Below, piece by piece: positions 36,279-45,315 of a stretch of 64,000 nucleotides of DNA; the stretch's first letter is position 1, and every line of letters starts with the position of its first letter. A program made the translations under genes and the position numbers. Origin of the DNA: Flavobacterium sufflavum. GTDB taxonomy: Bacteria > Bacteroidota > Bacteroidia > Flavobacteriales > Flavobacteriaceae. The notes below the pieces were generated by a model that saw nothing but the letters and a program-made list of their open reading frames with translations, ran no database searches and was not told the DNA's origin. The stretch covers positions 124,001 to 188,000 of the forward strand of contig NZ_SACJ01000008.1 of the NCBI RefSeq assembly GCF_004016525.1, read 5' to 3'.

Positions 36279-37334
36279 ATGAAATTTATTCCTTTACCTG
36301 ATGATATTAGTAATGAATTTAAAAGCTTGTTTGGATCTTCAGAAAAGACTTCTGCCACTAATACAAATACTTCCACTACCAATAAAACTATTGATGGTTA
36401 CAAAGGGATGTATGATGCATTTGAATTGTACAATCTAGAAATTGACGATGTACCAAAATTACTAGATCCATTTTTTCAAAAAGTTGGATTAGCATCTTTA
36501 GTAGGTACTTCTGATAGTGGTAAATCAACTTTTCTTAGACAGTTGAGCTTAAGTATCGTTTTAAAAAACGAAACTTTTATTGGCTGTAAATTAAATTGTA
36601 AAAGCAATAAGGTCATTTATGTTAGCACGGAAGATGATTCTAATTCAGTAAGTGCTGCTATTAGAAAGCAAATTCAATTTTTAAAAGGACAAGATGAAAA
36701 TTTGGATTTTTCACTATTGAAGAATTTAAAATTCATTTTTGATACTGAAAACCTGCTAGATATATTGGTATTGAGTTTAGAAGAAGAGCCTTGTGATCTA
36801 ATTGTTATAGATGCTTTTTCAGATGTATTTGCCAAAGAGATTAATGCCAATACCCAAGTAAGGCAGTTTTTAAATGAATATGATAAACTTGCTAAGAAAC
36901 ACAGTTGTTTAATTTTGTTTTTGCATCACATTGGTAAGAATACTCAAAAGAATAGCCCAAGTAAAGACAGTATAATAGGCTCACAAGCATTTGAAGCTAA
37001 AATGAGGTCTGTTATAGAACTCAGACCGAATAGTTATAAAGATAATTATAAAGATTTATGGGTATTGAAAGCTAATTTTTTAGATAGTTCTCATAAATCT
37101 AAAAGTTATGTTTTAGAAATGAATAAAGATTTAATTTTTAAAGAAACTGGAGAAAGAAATAGTAAAGTTCAAAATGTTAAAAAAGACAATGCCGCAATTA
37201 TTGATAAAGTTCTAGAACTAAAAAGTAAAGGTTTATCAGTAAGGCAGATTGAAGCAGAGTTAAAAAACACTGAATTTAAGGTCAGTAAGTCAGTTGTAGG
37301 AGAAATAATTAAAGACAACAGCAAAAAGAAGTAA
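36279..37334 (+). CDS. RepA-like AAA/RecA-fold ATPase
   Basis: ATG 36279 was chosen over an in-frame TTG at 36198, because the stretch between is low-complexity hydrophobic. The 351-residue product has Walker A GTSDSGKST at 76-84, an IYVSTEDD segment, Walker B DLIVIDAFSD and LILFLHHIGKN, as in hexameric RepA/DnaB-type helicases of plasmids and mobile elements. The C-terminus resembles a winged helix or resolvase-type helix-turn-helix (LKSKGLSVRQIEAEL). It is probably the replication or loading ATPase of the island. It is the only gene between attL and the defence pair, transcribed inward; an inverted repeat TGTCCT/AGGACA lies at 36204-36232. Confidence 0.7.
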   Translation: MKFIPLPDDISNEFKSLFGSSEKTSATNTNTSTTNKTIDGYKGMYDAFELYNLEIDDVPKLLDPFFQKVGLASLVGTSDSGKSTFLRQLSLSIVLKNETFIGCKLNCKSNKVIYVSTEDDSNSVSAAIRKQIQFLKGQDENLDFSLLKNLKFIFDTENLLDILVLSLEEEPCDLIVIDAFSDVFAKEINANTQVRQFLNEYDKLAKKHSCLILFLHHIGKNTQKNSPSKDSIIGSQAFEAKMRSVIELRPNSYKDNYKDLWVLKANFLDSSHKSKSYVLEMNKDLIFKETGERNSKVQNVKKDNAAIIDKVLELKSKGLSVRQIEAELKNTEFKVSKSVVGEIIKDNSKKK

Positions 37335-37730
37335 CTTACCACACTTTCTGGGTCAAATAATTCTTACTAACGGAATTAATTTATTAGTTTTATAAAATAA
37401 ATCAATGTTGATGTAGCTTTTTCAAATTCAGTAGTTTTTAAATATTAAGAATCTCAAAACAAAGAAATCCTTTCCTCTAAATGAGAAGTTTTTAAAAGTC
37501 ACTTTTTAAATTCTAAAGTGTAGTTAGAAATAAAAAGTTTAAAAAGAATAACAATATGAGAGTGAATTTATTGAAATATCACTACTAAATATAAAAAATG
37601 TAAAAGCCAGTAAAAAGATTAGAGTGAAATTTCAAATTTGATAAATCTATTGATGCAATGGTTTAGAAGTTGTACAGTTTGATTGGGAAGAAATTAGCAA
37701 TTGTAGAGAATAATTAAATTAACATAAAGA
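37335..37730. other. Non-coding stretch upstream of the GAPS4-like pair
   Basis: This 396-bp stretch is strongly AT-rich. A short inverted repeat AAAAGTCACTTTTTA lies near 37494-37508. There is no ORF of note, tRNA or clear promoter. It separates the ATPase from the defence genes and may hold their promoter. Confidence 0.5.
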
Positions 37731-38687
37731 ATGGGAGAAACATCAAAAAGGAGTGGTGAACACGGAGAAGAAATTGTTGAAAAATTTTTAAGAGATATTA
37801 TTGGATATTCTAATATTCAGACTAATAAAAAAATTGAATGTGTTTACAATAAAAAACATATTATATCTACTTCTAGTAATAGAATCACACATGGAGCTGA
37901 TGCGATTGTTTATGGTAAAAATAATTTAAAAGATGATAATTTAGAAGTTGGAATCATTTCAATTAAACATACAATTGACCATTATCCGACACTAACATCA
38001 TTTGATACTAAATTCCAAGAATATTTTAAAGAGTTAGTTTTCACTATAAATTGTTTTAAAAAGCATCCATTGAGTTCTACAATCAACCAATCTAAGATAG
38101 CTGAGGGAGTTAAAAGTACAGATTATATTGGGATTATTTTTTGGCTTTCAAATAAAGGTAAAAAGGAAGATGATGAATGGAATATCAGAGCAAGAATAAG
38201 TAGTAAATTGACAACTCTTGAAAACGAAATTTATGATAAAGTTTTAGTAGTTGATAATGATATTTTTGAATTTCTTTACAATAATCTTTTGCATATTAAA
38301 AAAACTTTTGAAAAAGTAGACTTTATATATCCTAAAACTGGTTTTAATCTGTCGAGTAGTAATTTAGGTTACGGCAGTAAATTACCATTGTTATATTTAA
38401 ATTCAAATATAATCCCATTAAGGATTGAAGATAAGGGGGATAAGTATTTATTCTTGTTAATTAAAGATAGTTTTTCTGAAGAAAACTTTATGAGTTTAAT
38501 TAACTTAGCAAAAAACTTAAATACTTTACAAACAACAAATTCAACAATATTTTCATTCCCCAATTTTAATAAATTTGAGCATGAACAAATTATTGAGAAA
38601 GTATTAGCATTAAATGGAATTGATGAAAATTTTAGTAGTCAAATTAAAGTAGTCAAACATAACATAGATTTTAGAAATAATGAATAA
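37731..38687 (+). CDS. GapS4a-like protein, putative PD-(D/E)XK-type nuclease
   Basis: This 318-residue protein begins MGETSKRSGEHGEEIVEKFL, an opening shared, as I recall, with the GapS4a component of the two-gene GAPS4 anti-phage system. HGADAIVYGK with D57, then ISIKH with K79 about 20 residues later, fits a PD-(D/E)XK-like core, with Glu10 or Glu13 on the first helix. The position before x-Lys is Ser77 rather than Asp or Glu, so the metal site is atypical. The next gene overlaps its end by 8 bp, so the two are translationally coupled. The expected role is DNA cleavage during phage infection. Family assignment is from memory. Confidence 0.62.
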   Translation: MGETSKRSGEHGEEIVEKFLRDIIGYSNIQTNKKIECVYNKKHIISTSSNRITHGADAIVYGKNNLKDDNLEVGIISIKHTIDHYPTLTSFDTKFQEYFKELVFTINCFKKHPLSSTINQSKIAEGVKSTDYIGIIFWLSNKGKKEDDEWNIRARISSKLTTLENEIYDKVLVVDNDIFEFLYNNLLHIKKTFEKVDFIYPKTGFNLSSSNLGYGSKLPLLYLNSNIIPLRIEDKGDKYLFLLIKDSFSEENFMSLINLAKNLNTLQTTNSTIFSFPNFNKFEHEQIIEKVLALNGIDENFSSQIKVVKHNIDFRNNE

Positions 38688-39780
38688 CATACTTCCAAAT
38701 GGTACAGAGTTAAGAGATTTGTTGTCTAATTCATTTTTAACAACGACTCACATTAATAGATTATTAAAAAGTAAAGGTATAATAACTCAAAATTCTGATA
38801 AAAACGCTTCGTTTCCAATATATATGTCCCTTTTACTTTCTCCGGATGAGTTCAATTATTTAAATGAGCAAAACACTGAAAAAGAAGAAAAAGAAAAAGT
38901 TAAATCAGTAATTATTCCAATAGATGGGGATATAGATTTAGCAGATTTGTGTCTAGATTTAAAAATAAAAGAAATTCTATTAGAAAAGCTTACTTATTCT
39001 CCTAATTATGAAGTGTATGGTACTCCAAACATGACTATTACTAATAATGAGATAAATCTTGATGTAACAATTAAAACTACTTCTAATGTTAAAGGGTGGT
39101 CAAGTAGAGAATCTTATCACAAAGCTTCATTAAATTTAAAAAAAGTCGATGATAGGCTTATTGGAACTAAAACATTTACATCAAAAGATTCTGAAAAAGT
39201 TATTGATTTTGCAATAGAAGATTATGAGGAAAAACTAAAAGAGAAAAATTATTTCAAAAGAGGTAAAGAAATAAGTAGAATATTGTTTGGTAATTTTAAT
39301 AATGTAAATAGGTTTAATTTTTTTTATTCTTTTGCACAGGACTTCAAAAACACAATGCTATTTGAAGAAATTACAGATATTGATATACTACCCGACAGTA
39401 GTGTTTCTAAAGTATTACCTGAAAAATTAAAAGAATTTTTGAATAATGTAAATAATTTGAGTTTAAAAGGTAAAAAACTTCAAGATCATATTTTTATAAC
39501 TCAAAAAGAGAATCATGAATTCGTTCAATTGAAGGCAATAAAGTTTAAATATAGATTTGATAAATTAGGTTGTGATGGTACTTGTGTTATTGAGTTTGAG
39601 TTTCCGGATAAAAAAAATATGAATATTTCGGAGTTTCAGCTTAATATTTCAAATTTATCAATTGATAAGCACGATAAGGAAAAAGTTACTACACCAACAA
39701 TTACAAAAAAAATTAATGCTATTCTAAATAGTCATAAGTTGAAAAATTATGAAATTTATCAAAACGAAAAGGTTGAATGA
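38680..39780 (+). CDS. GapS4b-like protein, partner of the upstream nuclease
   Basis: This 366-residue protein starts with ILPNGTELRDLL, then LLKSKGI and LLLSPDEFNYL, the pattern I associate with GapS4b. No catalytic motif is visible. Predicted structure is mixed alpha/beta with charged linkers (EKEEKEKVK at about 68-76). Its ATG lies inside the last codons of the GapS4a-like gene. In GAPS4 both genes are needed for protection; the b protein probably senses or holds the nuclease. A terminator follows, so the pair is a closed two-gene unit. Confidence 0.6.
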   Translation: MNNILPNGTELRDLLSNSFLTTTHINRLLKSKGIITQNSDKNASFPIYMSLLLSPDEFNYLNEQNTEKEEKEKVKSVIIPIDGDIDLADLCLDLKIKEILLEKLTYSPNYEVYGTPNMTITNNEINLDVTIKTTSNVKGWSSRESYHKASLNLKKVDDRLIGTKTFTSKDSEKVIDFAIEDYEEKLKEKNYFKRGKEISRILFGNFNNVNRFNFFYSFAQDFKNTMLFEEITDIDILPDSSVSKVLPEKLKEFLNNVNNLSLKGKKLQDHIFITQKENHEFVQLKAIKFKYRFDKLGCDGTCVIEFEFPDKKNMNISEFQLNISNLSIDKHDKEKVTTPTITKKINAILNSHKLKNYEIYQNEKVE

Positions 39781-39885
39781 ATTAGAATTTTTACTAAAGT
39801 TAAGAGCTAAAATGTTTATGGTTCCATAAATAATTCTAAATAGTGGTATCGATATCTAGTTATAATTCTTGTTAAGAATAATCAA

Positions 39886-39916
39886 TAAAGACAGCCTTTT
39901 GAGCTGTCTTGATTTT
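39886..39916. terminator. Terminator between GAPS4-like pair and GIY-YIG gene
   Basis: A perfect 8-bp stem AAGACAGC/GCTGTCTT (39888-39895 with 39903-39910) has T-rich flanks. It can act for both convergent transcripts. Confidence 0.7.
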
Positions 39917-40572
39917 TATAAATAATTCCAAATATATCCTCCTGAACTTTTGCGTTCATTTCGACAACATTTAGTAATGCAACTTTTGGATATTCCAGTT
40001 TTTCTTGATGCTTCTGAAGCTGATTTAAAATTTTCAATGAATTCTTGATTTAATGAATATTGATTTACAGCTTTTAATCGGAAATCTGTTTTTGGAATTA
40101 TCTTTTCTAATTGTCTATAAGACCAGAAAAAGCCATCATACATCTTGGAATTTAAACAGGCACTTGAAATTCTCTGTTTGTCTATTCCTAATGTTTCTTT
40201 AATTTCGGTTAAATTGTTATATGTTTCAATAAGAATTCCATTTTCATTGTATTGATACACTAGCTTTTGAAAGCCTCCGCCACAATCACTGTTATAGCCT
40301 TCCTCTTGCGCTTTAAAATCATAAATGTACTTAGTTTCCTTTTCAGCTAATTCGTTCGGATTTGAGGCTGTATCGAGCTGTTCCCAGACAAAGTTACCTG
40401 CGCCAGAAGTAGTAATTGCATCGTGAAATTTTTGACTGCTTCCTGAATTAGCTTTTTGTAAATGATCTTGTTTTCTTTCTTCAATAGATTTTGTTGTGGC
40501 ACCAATGTAACATTCTCCTGTTATTATATTTTGCGCTTTATATATTATATAATTTGTGTTTTCCATTTTCAT
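39916..40572 (-). CDS. GIY-YIG homing-type endonuclease with NUMOD repeats
   Basis: This 218-residue nuclease has an N-terminal GIY-YIG domain: IIY at 9-11, CYIGATT at 21-27, the R33 region, and Glu77/Glu79 as the likely metal-binding acid. Two NUMOD1-type DNA-binding units follow: VYQYNENGILIETYNNLTE onward at about 108-155, and VNQYSLNQEFIENFKSASE onward at about 168-218. This build is typical of free-standing homing endonucleases in phages and mobile DNA. It lies 15 bp downstream of a polymerase-like gene on the same strand, and polymerase genes are frequent homing targets (established for phages). It could also be a diversified nuclease of the island. Confidence 0.82.
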   Translation of the reverse strand: MKMENTNYIIYKAQNIITGECYIGATTKSIEERKQDHLQKANSGSSQKFHDAITTSGAGNFVWEQLDTASNPNELAEKETKYIYDFKAQEEGYNSDCGGGFQKLVYQYNENGILIETYNNLTEIKETLGIDKQRISSACLNSKMYDGFFWSYRQLEKIIPKTDFRLKAVNQYSLNQEFIENFKSASEASRKTGISKSCITKCCRNERKSSGGYIWNYL

Positions 40573-40587
40573 CTTCTTTTCTATTTA

Positions 40588-42024
40588 TTAATCTGCGATA
40601 GTATAAACTCCAAGTTCTAATACAACCTCATTCATTATTTTTTTAACTATTTCCTTTTCACTTTCCTTACAGAATAGAGCATCATAAATATAACCAACAT
40701 AGATCCCCATTGTATTTAGTCTTCCGATACTTTCTTTCATGATTTCAACCTCTTTTGCAAACATTCTCATTGAAGTAACCCTGTGTTTGAATTTACTATT
40801 ATGTTTCTCGATCTCAATATTTTTAATCATTAAATGATCTGATTCTTTATAAAATTGGTATAATGGACTTCGTTTCATGCCGGCTAGTGTTTCATTAAAA
40901 AATGAAAGGTGTTCAATTTTTACTTTTTTAATATCAATTCCACTATCTTCAGAAACTTGTTGATGTGTTAGAAATTTTTTTGAACCGCTATAAATTGACA
41001 TTGCAATATTTGGATGCAATGCTTTAAAATCAACTTCTACTATTGGTTCATTATCAATCTTAATTAGTTTTCTAATCCAACTTGCCATCAAAGAAAATGA
41101 ATCAACCACTCTTCCTCCAGATTTATAATCACCTATTATGGGTATCATATAGCTGATATCCGTGTAAAACTTAAATGATTTAATATTTTCCTCAACAAAA
41201 CTTCTTTGTGAGGCGTCTTTGAAATAATCTTTGGAGTGATTGTTTAATTTGGTTAGTAATTTTCCCTTTTTCGTTCTGTATTTTCCTTTAATCAATCTAT
41301 TTGCTTCAATTTTTAATTCACTTTCATTAGGTAAATCTATTCTAGGATATAATTTCAGTAAATTAGTTGCTATTATATTATCAGTAGCTTTTGCAATTTG
41401 ACTGTAAATGAATTTATCTCTTTTAGCAATAATTTCAGGATTTGTAATTGTGTATTTTACTAAGTTATTGTTAGAAAAGGTATCTGTAAAAGAATATGAT
41501 TTACAAGTTATTCCCTCTTGATATGTGTCGGTGCCTAACTTATTTTTCTTAGTTTGAATTACTGAATCAGTAGTACTCGATTTATATTTTAAAGCTTGAA
41601 CAATATGATTATAGATAAATGTGTTGTCCTTACCTTTTCTGAATTGCTCATCTAATATTTTTGATGATAGCGATTTCCATCTGTCTTCAGAAAAAAGAGT
41701 TGACGTTAAATTACTACTGAATAGCAAGCAATTTTCAACAGCATACTTTTTGTTTTTGTCGATTTTGTTTAAATACCTTTTTGGAATCTTCTTTTCAATA
41801 TGACGTTTTATATTCTTAGGAATATTTATTGTCGTAGCATTTTGAAAAAATAGCGGATAAGTGGCATGAATTTCATCTAAATTTTCAGAATAAAAAACGT
41901 TGTTAGCCACTGTATTTACTGTGTTTTCTTGGGCTTGATTAGCTTCTAAACTTGTAGTAACATAATTGAGGGTAGGTGGGTAATAATAGGATTGATAAGA
42001 ACTAGAATAATAAAGTCTTTCCAT
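40588..42024 (-). CDS. Divergent family-A-like DNA polymerase (putative)
   Basis: The first 280 residues of this 478-residue protein match no family I recognise. The C-terminal part shows palm-domain motifs of family A/T7-like polymerases: motif A as EVDFKALHPNIAMSIY with D332, a possible motif B helix with KVKIEHLSFFNETLAG (Lys367, Asn377), and motif C as GYIYDALFC with D448, preceded by an FAKEVEIMKES helix and GIYVG. Spacing between D332 and D448 (116) is short, so the fingers would be reduced. Two catalytic aspartates are present. It could be the island's replicative or repair polymerase. Function is inferred from motifs only. Confidence 0.45.
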   Translation of the reverse strand: MERLYYSSSYQSYYYPPTLNYVTTSLEANQAQENTVNTVANNVFYSENLDEIHATYPLFFQNATTINIPKNIKRHIEKKIPKRYLNKIDKNKKYAVENCLLFSSNLTSTLFSEDRWKSLSSKILDEQFRKGKDNTFIYNHIVQALKYKSSTTDSVIQTKKNKLGTDTYQEGITCKSYSFTDTFSNNNLVKYTITNPEIIAKRDKFIYSQIAKATDNIIATNLLKLYPRIDLPNESELKIEANRLIKGKYRTKKGKLLTKLNNHSKDYFKDASQRSFVEENIKSFKFYTDISYMIPIIGDYKSGGRVVDSFSLMASWIRKLIKIDNEPIVEVDFKALHPNIAMSIYSGSKKFLTHQQVSEDSGIDIKKVKIEHLSFFNETLAGMKRSPLYQFYKESDHLMIKNIEIEKHNSKFKHRVTSMRMFAKEVEIMKESIGRLNTMGIYVGYIYDALFCKESEKEIVKKIMNEVVLELGVYTIAD

Positions 42025-42454
42025 TGTTTATAATTTAAATTTTGAAATTGATTTAAATTACAATATGCTTATACTCTTGCTTAATATTTTTTTTGATTTC
42101 AGATAATCAAAGGAGTCTGTTTAGTCAGACTAAGCTACCAAGAGTTAATATTAAGTGATGGATATTTTTGTAGATTTTTTGAAATTTTTAGAAGATTTTG
42201 ACACACTTAAAAGTCAAAATTGTAACAATCACAAAGATAAGCATAAATATCTGATTTACCAAATATTTTCCTACTTATTTTCGGTAAAAGCGTAAAATAA
42301 TTACAGAAAGTAAATTTAATTTAGAAAAAACGGATGAAAGTACAAGTTTTGCACAATCATCCGCTAGCAATGCTAACATTTTCAATTGCTTTTTGATGTA
42401 GGAGAGGCAGTTTCAAAAGATTGGATAACAAAAAAGTATAACTCCTTTGCCTAT
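42025..42454. other. Non-coding stretch before the polymerase-like gene
   Basis: This 430-bp AT-rich stretch contains an inverted repeat AGTCTG/CAGACT near 42112-42130 and a few purine-rich patches. There is no ORF, tRNA or recognised RNA. It is the likely promoter area of the minus-strand polymerase-like gene, and could hold an origin. Confidence 0.45.
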
Positions 42455-42703
42455 TTATACTAGAATATCAAAATGATAGTAATAGTAGGCTTCATTATTA
42501 ATTATATAAACGGTTTTTAACTCAATTGTGACTTTAATTTCATCTACAAATACAAATTGTCCAGTTTTAAGCTTGCCAATGTCTTGTACAACCTGTACTT
42601 CAAATGGACAAAACAGTCTTTTCAGGATGTTATTCCACGTAATTACATAGATTTCTCTTGGAGAACTGTATTTTAACAGCTCAGCCAACTCTTTTTTTGT
42701 CAT
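42455..42703 (-). CDS. Small hypothetical protein
   Basis: This 82-residue protein is not recognised. The N-terminal KKELAELLKYSSPREIYVITW stretch looks like a short helix followed by a beta strand, and the rest is predicted mostly beta (FVFVDEIKVTIELKTVYII). It lies 54 bp downstream of the DUF3871 gene on the same strand and probably shares its transcript. A small accessory replication or regulatory protein is possible. Confidence 0.5.
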   Translation of the reverse strand: MTKKELAELLKYSSPREIYVITWNNILKRLFCPFEVQVVQDIGKLKTGQFVFVDEIKVTIELKTVYIINNEAYYYYHFDILV

Positions 42704-42757
42704 TTTTTTAATTAAATTTTGATTTTTTAAAAGGACAAATTGGTATTGTTTAATAGC

Positions 42758-43753
42758 CTAAATGCTATGATTATAATTATGAAGGAACCAGTTACTCTTA
42801 TCGTTTTTAATTGAATTTGCGAGGTAATTGATAAACTCGTATGCATTTACATTCTTTTCAAAATTGGTATCAATGTAAGCGCTCTTAGCTGCTTCTGTAA
42901 ACAGGTTATACAATCTCCATAAGTTTATATTCCCATTTTCAAATCTTGCAAAGTTTGGATCTAAATGATAATCTTTAATAATTGAATTAATTTGATTATC
43001 ATTGATGTTTAGATTAAATAGATTGGCTTTAGTTTCTTTATCTAAGAAGGAGTATAATTTCATTTTTCCAATTAGGTGGGCAAATTCTGGTTCAGTTATG
43101 GAAAAACAACTCATCTCGTTCATTTGTTGGAGATGTTTCTTTTTATCATAGCTATTTATCAATTCATAGATTTTAGCTTTTAATTCTAAAACTGAAGATA
43201 CACGAATATCTTGTTTTAGTCCATCCGTAGAAATGCATAAGTTTGTGCAAACTGTGTTTTGGAAACCTATGAAGACTTTAAATTTCTCTATCGATTTTTT
43301 ACTAAAAAGATTTTCCTGATTGTAGCTTCTAACACCACCAATTGTCAAATTTAGTTTATTGCCATTGATGATTTCACTGATTTCTGGAACTTCAATTACA
43401 AAAGCCATACGTTCATAATACAATGTCTTTTCGTGCTCTAAAAGTTCTTTTGCAGGTTTCCCAACGGCTGAGGGAATTCTACCCTTAATTTGATGACTTA
43501 CCCTTATTTCAGGCTTTAAAACACCTTTATAATCTAAAATTTCTTCGACAACTTCTTTAGTGCTTTCAATAAATTCATAATGACTAATAGTTGATTCATT
43601 GTCTTTAGCAAATACCGGAATAATACATTCCGATTTGAGATGATCCAAATCTACTTGTACCGTATTTGCCTCGATAAAGTTCCTTTTTGGAAATACTATG
43701 ATTTCTTCCTCGTCAATTACTTGATGGATTGGACTATTTAATACTAAATTCAT
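42758..43753 (-). CDS. DUF3871 family protein
   Basis: This 331-residue protein has the opening FIEANTVQVDLDHLKSECII followed by PVFAKDNESTISHYEFIE, which I recognise as DUF3871, a family found mainly in Bacteroidota mobile elements and of unknown function. A central part with TIGGVRSYNQENLF and FKVFIGFQNTVCTNLCIST resembles the layout of phage or plasmid DUF932-like proteins. Its start overlaps the end of the Sak4-like ATPase gene by 20 bp, so the two are coupled. A role in DNA recombination or replication is suggested by that link. Confidence 0.72.
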   Translation of the reverse strand: MNLVLNSPIHQVIDEEEIIVFPKRNFIEANTVQVDLDHLKSECIIPVFAKDNESTISHYEFIESTKEVVEEILDYKGVLKPEIRVSHQIKGRIPSAVGKPAKELLEHEKTLYYERMAFVIEVPEISEIINGNKLNLTIGGVRSYNQENLFSKKSIEKFKVFIGFQNTVCTNLCISTDGLKQDIRVSSVLELKAKIYELINSYDKKKHLQQMNEMSCFSITEPEFAHLIGKMKLYSFLDKETKANLFNLNINDNQINSIIKDYHLDPNFARFENGNINLWRLYNLFTEAAKSAYIDTNFEKNVNAYEFINYLANSIKNDKSNWFLHNYNHSI

Positions 43754-44627
43754 TTTCTTGTGGATTAGATTCTTGGATAATTTGTTCGTTTGGGATAATT
43801 TGATTGTTAAGGCTTTCTAAAGCTTCTTTACGTGCAACAATTAGTGGATAAAGTTCCTTGCTTAAATGTGGATATTGAGCATAAATTGTTTTTAAACTCT
43901 CATCAGTTGTACTTGAATTGATTTCATTTTTAATTTCATCTAAAGAAATTCCGTCATTGCTCCATTCGATTAAGCGTTTTCCTGTAGCAGAATTGATGAT
44001 GAACTCAGGTTTTCCTGCAAATAATCCAGTACGGTCTTTGGAAGCAGAAACGAGATGATTGTCATTTAAAAATTCAAAATTTACTGTAAGCTCATACTCA
44101 TACCCTTCGCGAGTAACTTCTTTCATTCCTAGTTTACTCACTTTGGTTTTGCCATCAGAACCTTTATCGACGCTATAATCTACCTTTCTTCTACTAGTAG
44201 TAATGATGTGACATTTAGATAGAATAATGGCATCTACAAAGGCGTTATGCCGTGGTGTAACTTTACTCCAATCCTGAAAACGTCCGCCTAATTGTTCGTG
44301 TATTTCTAAACATCCACCTTTTGATTGCCACTCGTGGCTGATACTATCAATGATTATCACAGAAATATCAGCTTCTTCACATACTTGAATGGCTTTAATA
44401 TAGCGTTCAGGTGTAAAAGGTTCGCCTAATGGCAATACATTGAAATTTCCCAAGTGGGAATAAAGACTTGCAGAGTTGTTCTCTGTGTCTATCAAAGCAA
44501 TTTTCCCCCAGTCGTTGGTCATTCCATACGCCATTAATAAGGCTGAATAGGTTTTACCAAACCCACTCGGACCTGATAATCCAATTCTTAATTTTACTTG
44601 ATGTCTTTGTGCTTTTTGTAATTTCAT
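43734..44627 (-). CDS. Sak4-like RecA-fold ATPase
   Basis: This 297-residue protein has Walker A GPSGFGKT at 19-26, a sensor-like DTENNSASLY, Walker B ISVIIIDSIS at about 93-102, and a TTSRRKVDY stretch as in phage-type ATP-binding proteins. Sak4-type proteins are short RecA/Rad51-related ATPases that support single-strand annealing with a phage SSB. The small gene upstream on the same strand (44737-45081) would suit such an SSB partner. The downstream DUF3871 gene overlaps by 20 bp. The ATPase is certain; the Sak4 label is family-level inference. Confidence 0.7.
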   Translation of the reverse strand: MKLQKAQRHQVKLRIGLSGPSGFGKTYSALLMAYGMTNDWGKIALIDTENNSASLYSHLGNFNVLPLGEPFTPERYIKAIQVCEEADISVIIIDSISHEWQSKGGCLEIHEQLGGRFQDWSKVTPRHNAFVDAIILSKCHIITTSRRKVDYSVDKGSDGKTKVSKLGMKEVTREGYEYELTVNFEFLNDNHLVSASKDRTGLFAGKPEFIINSATGKRLIEWSNDGISLDEIKNEINSSTTDESLKTIYAQYPHLSKELYPLIVARKEALESLNNQIIPNEQIIQESNPQENEFSIK

Positions 44628-44680
44628 AATTTTACTTTTTAAAATTTGAATTAGGTGTTTTTAAAATTCTTTGGATAAAA

Positions 44681-44711
44681 AAAAAGGAACCTCATTGCTG
44701 AAGTTCCTTAA
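44681..44711 (-). terminator. Hairpin between the 114-residue gene and the Sak4-like gene
   Basis: On the minus strand AAGGAACT pairs with the facing GGTTCCTT, followed by a run of nine T. It would separate the small gene's transcript, at least partly, from the Sak4-like gene. Confidence 0.7.
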
Positions 44712-44736
44712 TTATATTGTCTGTTTTTGAGCTGTT

Positions 44737-45081
44737 TTAGTACACCTCTTGTGGTTTAATAACATTATCATTAATGATAGCGTCTTCATCGGATAAATAC
44801 TCATAACGATGAGTCATTTCTACAATCTCGCCTGTTTCACGATCAGTGTAGTCGTATGGTTCAACTTCTACTTTTCTAATCTGTCCAGGAAGTTGAGTAC
44901 CAATTAATGACTTACATGTAATTTCGTTAAATGTACACGCAAGATTTGTGGTTTTTGCAGTAAGATAAGTTCTGCCACTTTCTTTACTCTTAACAGCTTC
45001 AACTCCACCTTGAACAACAAGTGAATAAAATTTTTCTCCGTTTTCTTTTTGGAATGCCTTGTAATCAATAATTGTTACCAT
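44737..45081 (-). CDS. Hypothetical protein, possible single-strand-binding-like
   Basis: This 114-residue protein is predicted mostly beta with an acidic tail (EYLSDEDAIINDNVI then KPQEVY). It has no recognised domain. Its size, beta content, acidic C-terminus and place next to a Sak4-like ATPase would suit an OB-fold single-strand DNA-binding protein, but no sequence signature proves it. It is a single-gene unit with its own terminator. Confidence 0.5.
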   Translation of the reverse strand: MVTIIDYKAFQKENGEKFYSLVVQGGVEAVKSKESGRTYLTAKTTNLACTFNEITCKSLIGTQLPGQIRKVEVEPYDYTDRETGEIVEMTHRYEYLSDEDAIINDNVIKPQEVY

Positions 45082-45245
45082 AGTATTAATAATTTAATTG
45101 AATTAAAATCAGCAATAATTTGGATTGTACTTTTTTAAATATCCAAATATCACTGGGCGGGTATATCCCAAAATTTGAAGCAAGTGAGGGTTGACCTGTT
45201 TGTTAGTTCATTTATTCAATCCCAAAAAAAAATAAAAAAAATTTT

Positions 45246-45276
45246 GGAAATAAAAAAAGGCTCAATTTGATAGTGT
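45246..45276 (-). terminator. Terminator after the 111-residue gene
   Basis: On the minus strand AAGGTTCAA pairs with TTGAGCCTT (one mismatch), with a T-run after. The rest of the 234-bp gap 45082-45315 holds only A/T-rich sequence. Confidence 0.65.
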
Positions 45277-45315
45277 TGAACCTTGTAGTAGTAGAGTGTA
45301 TTGATTAAGAAAAAT

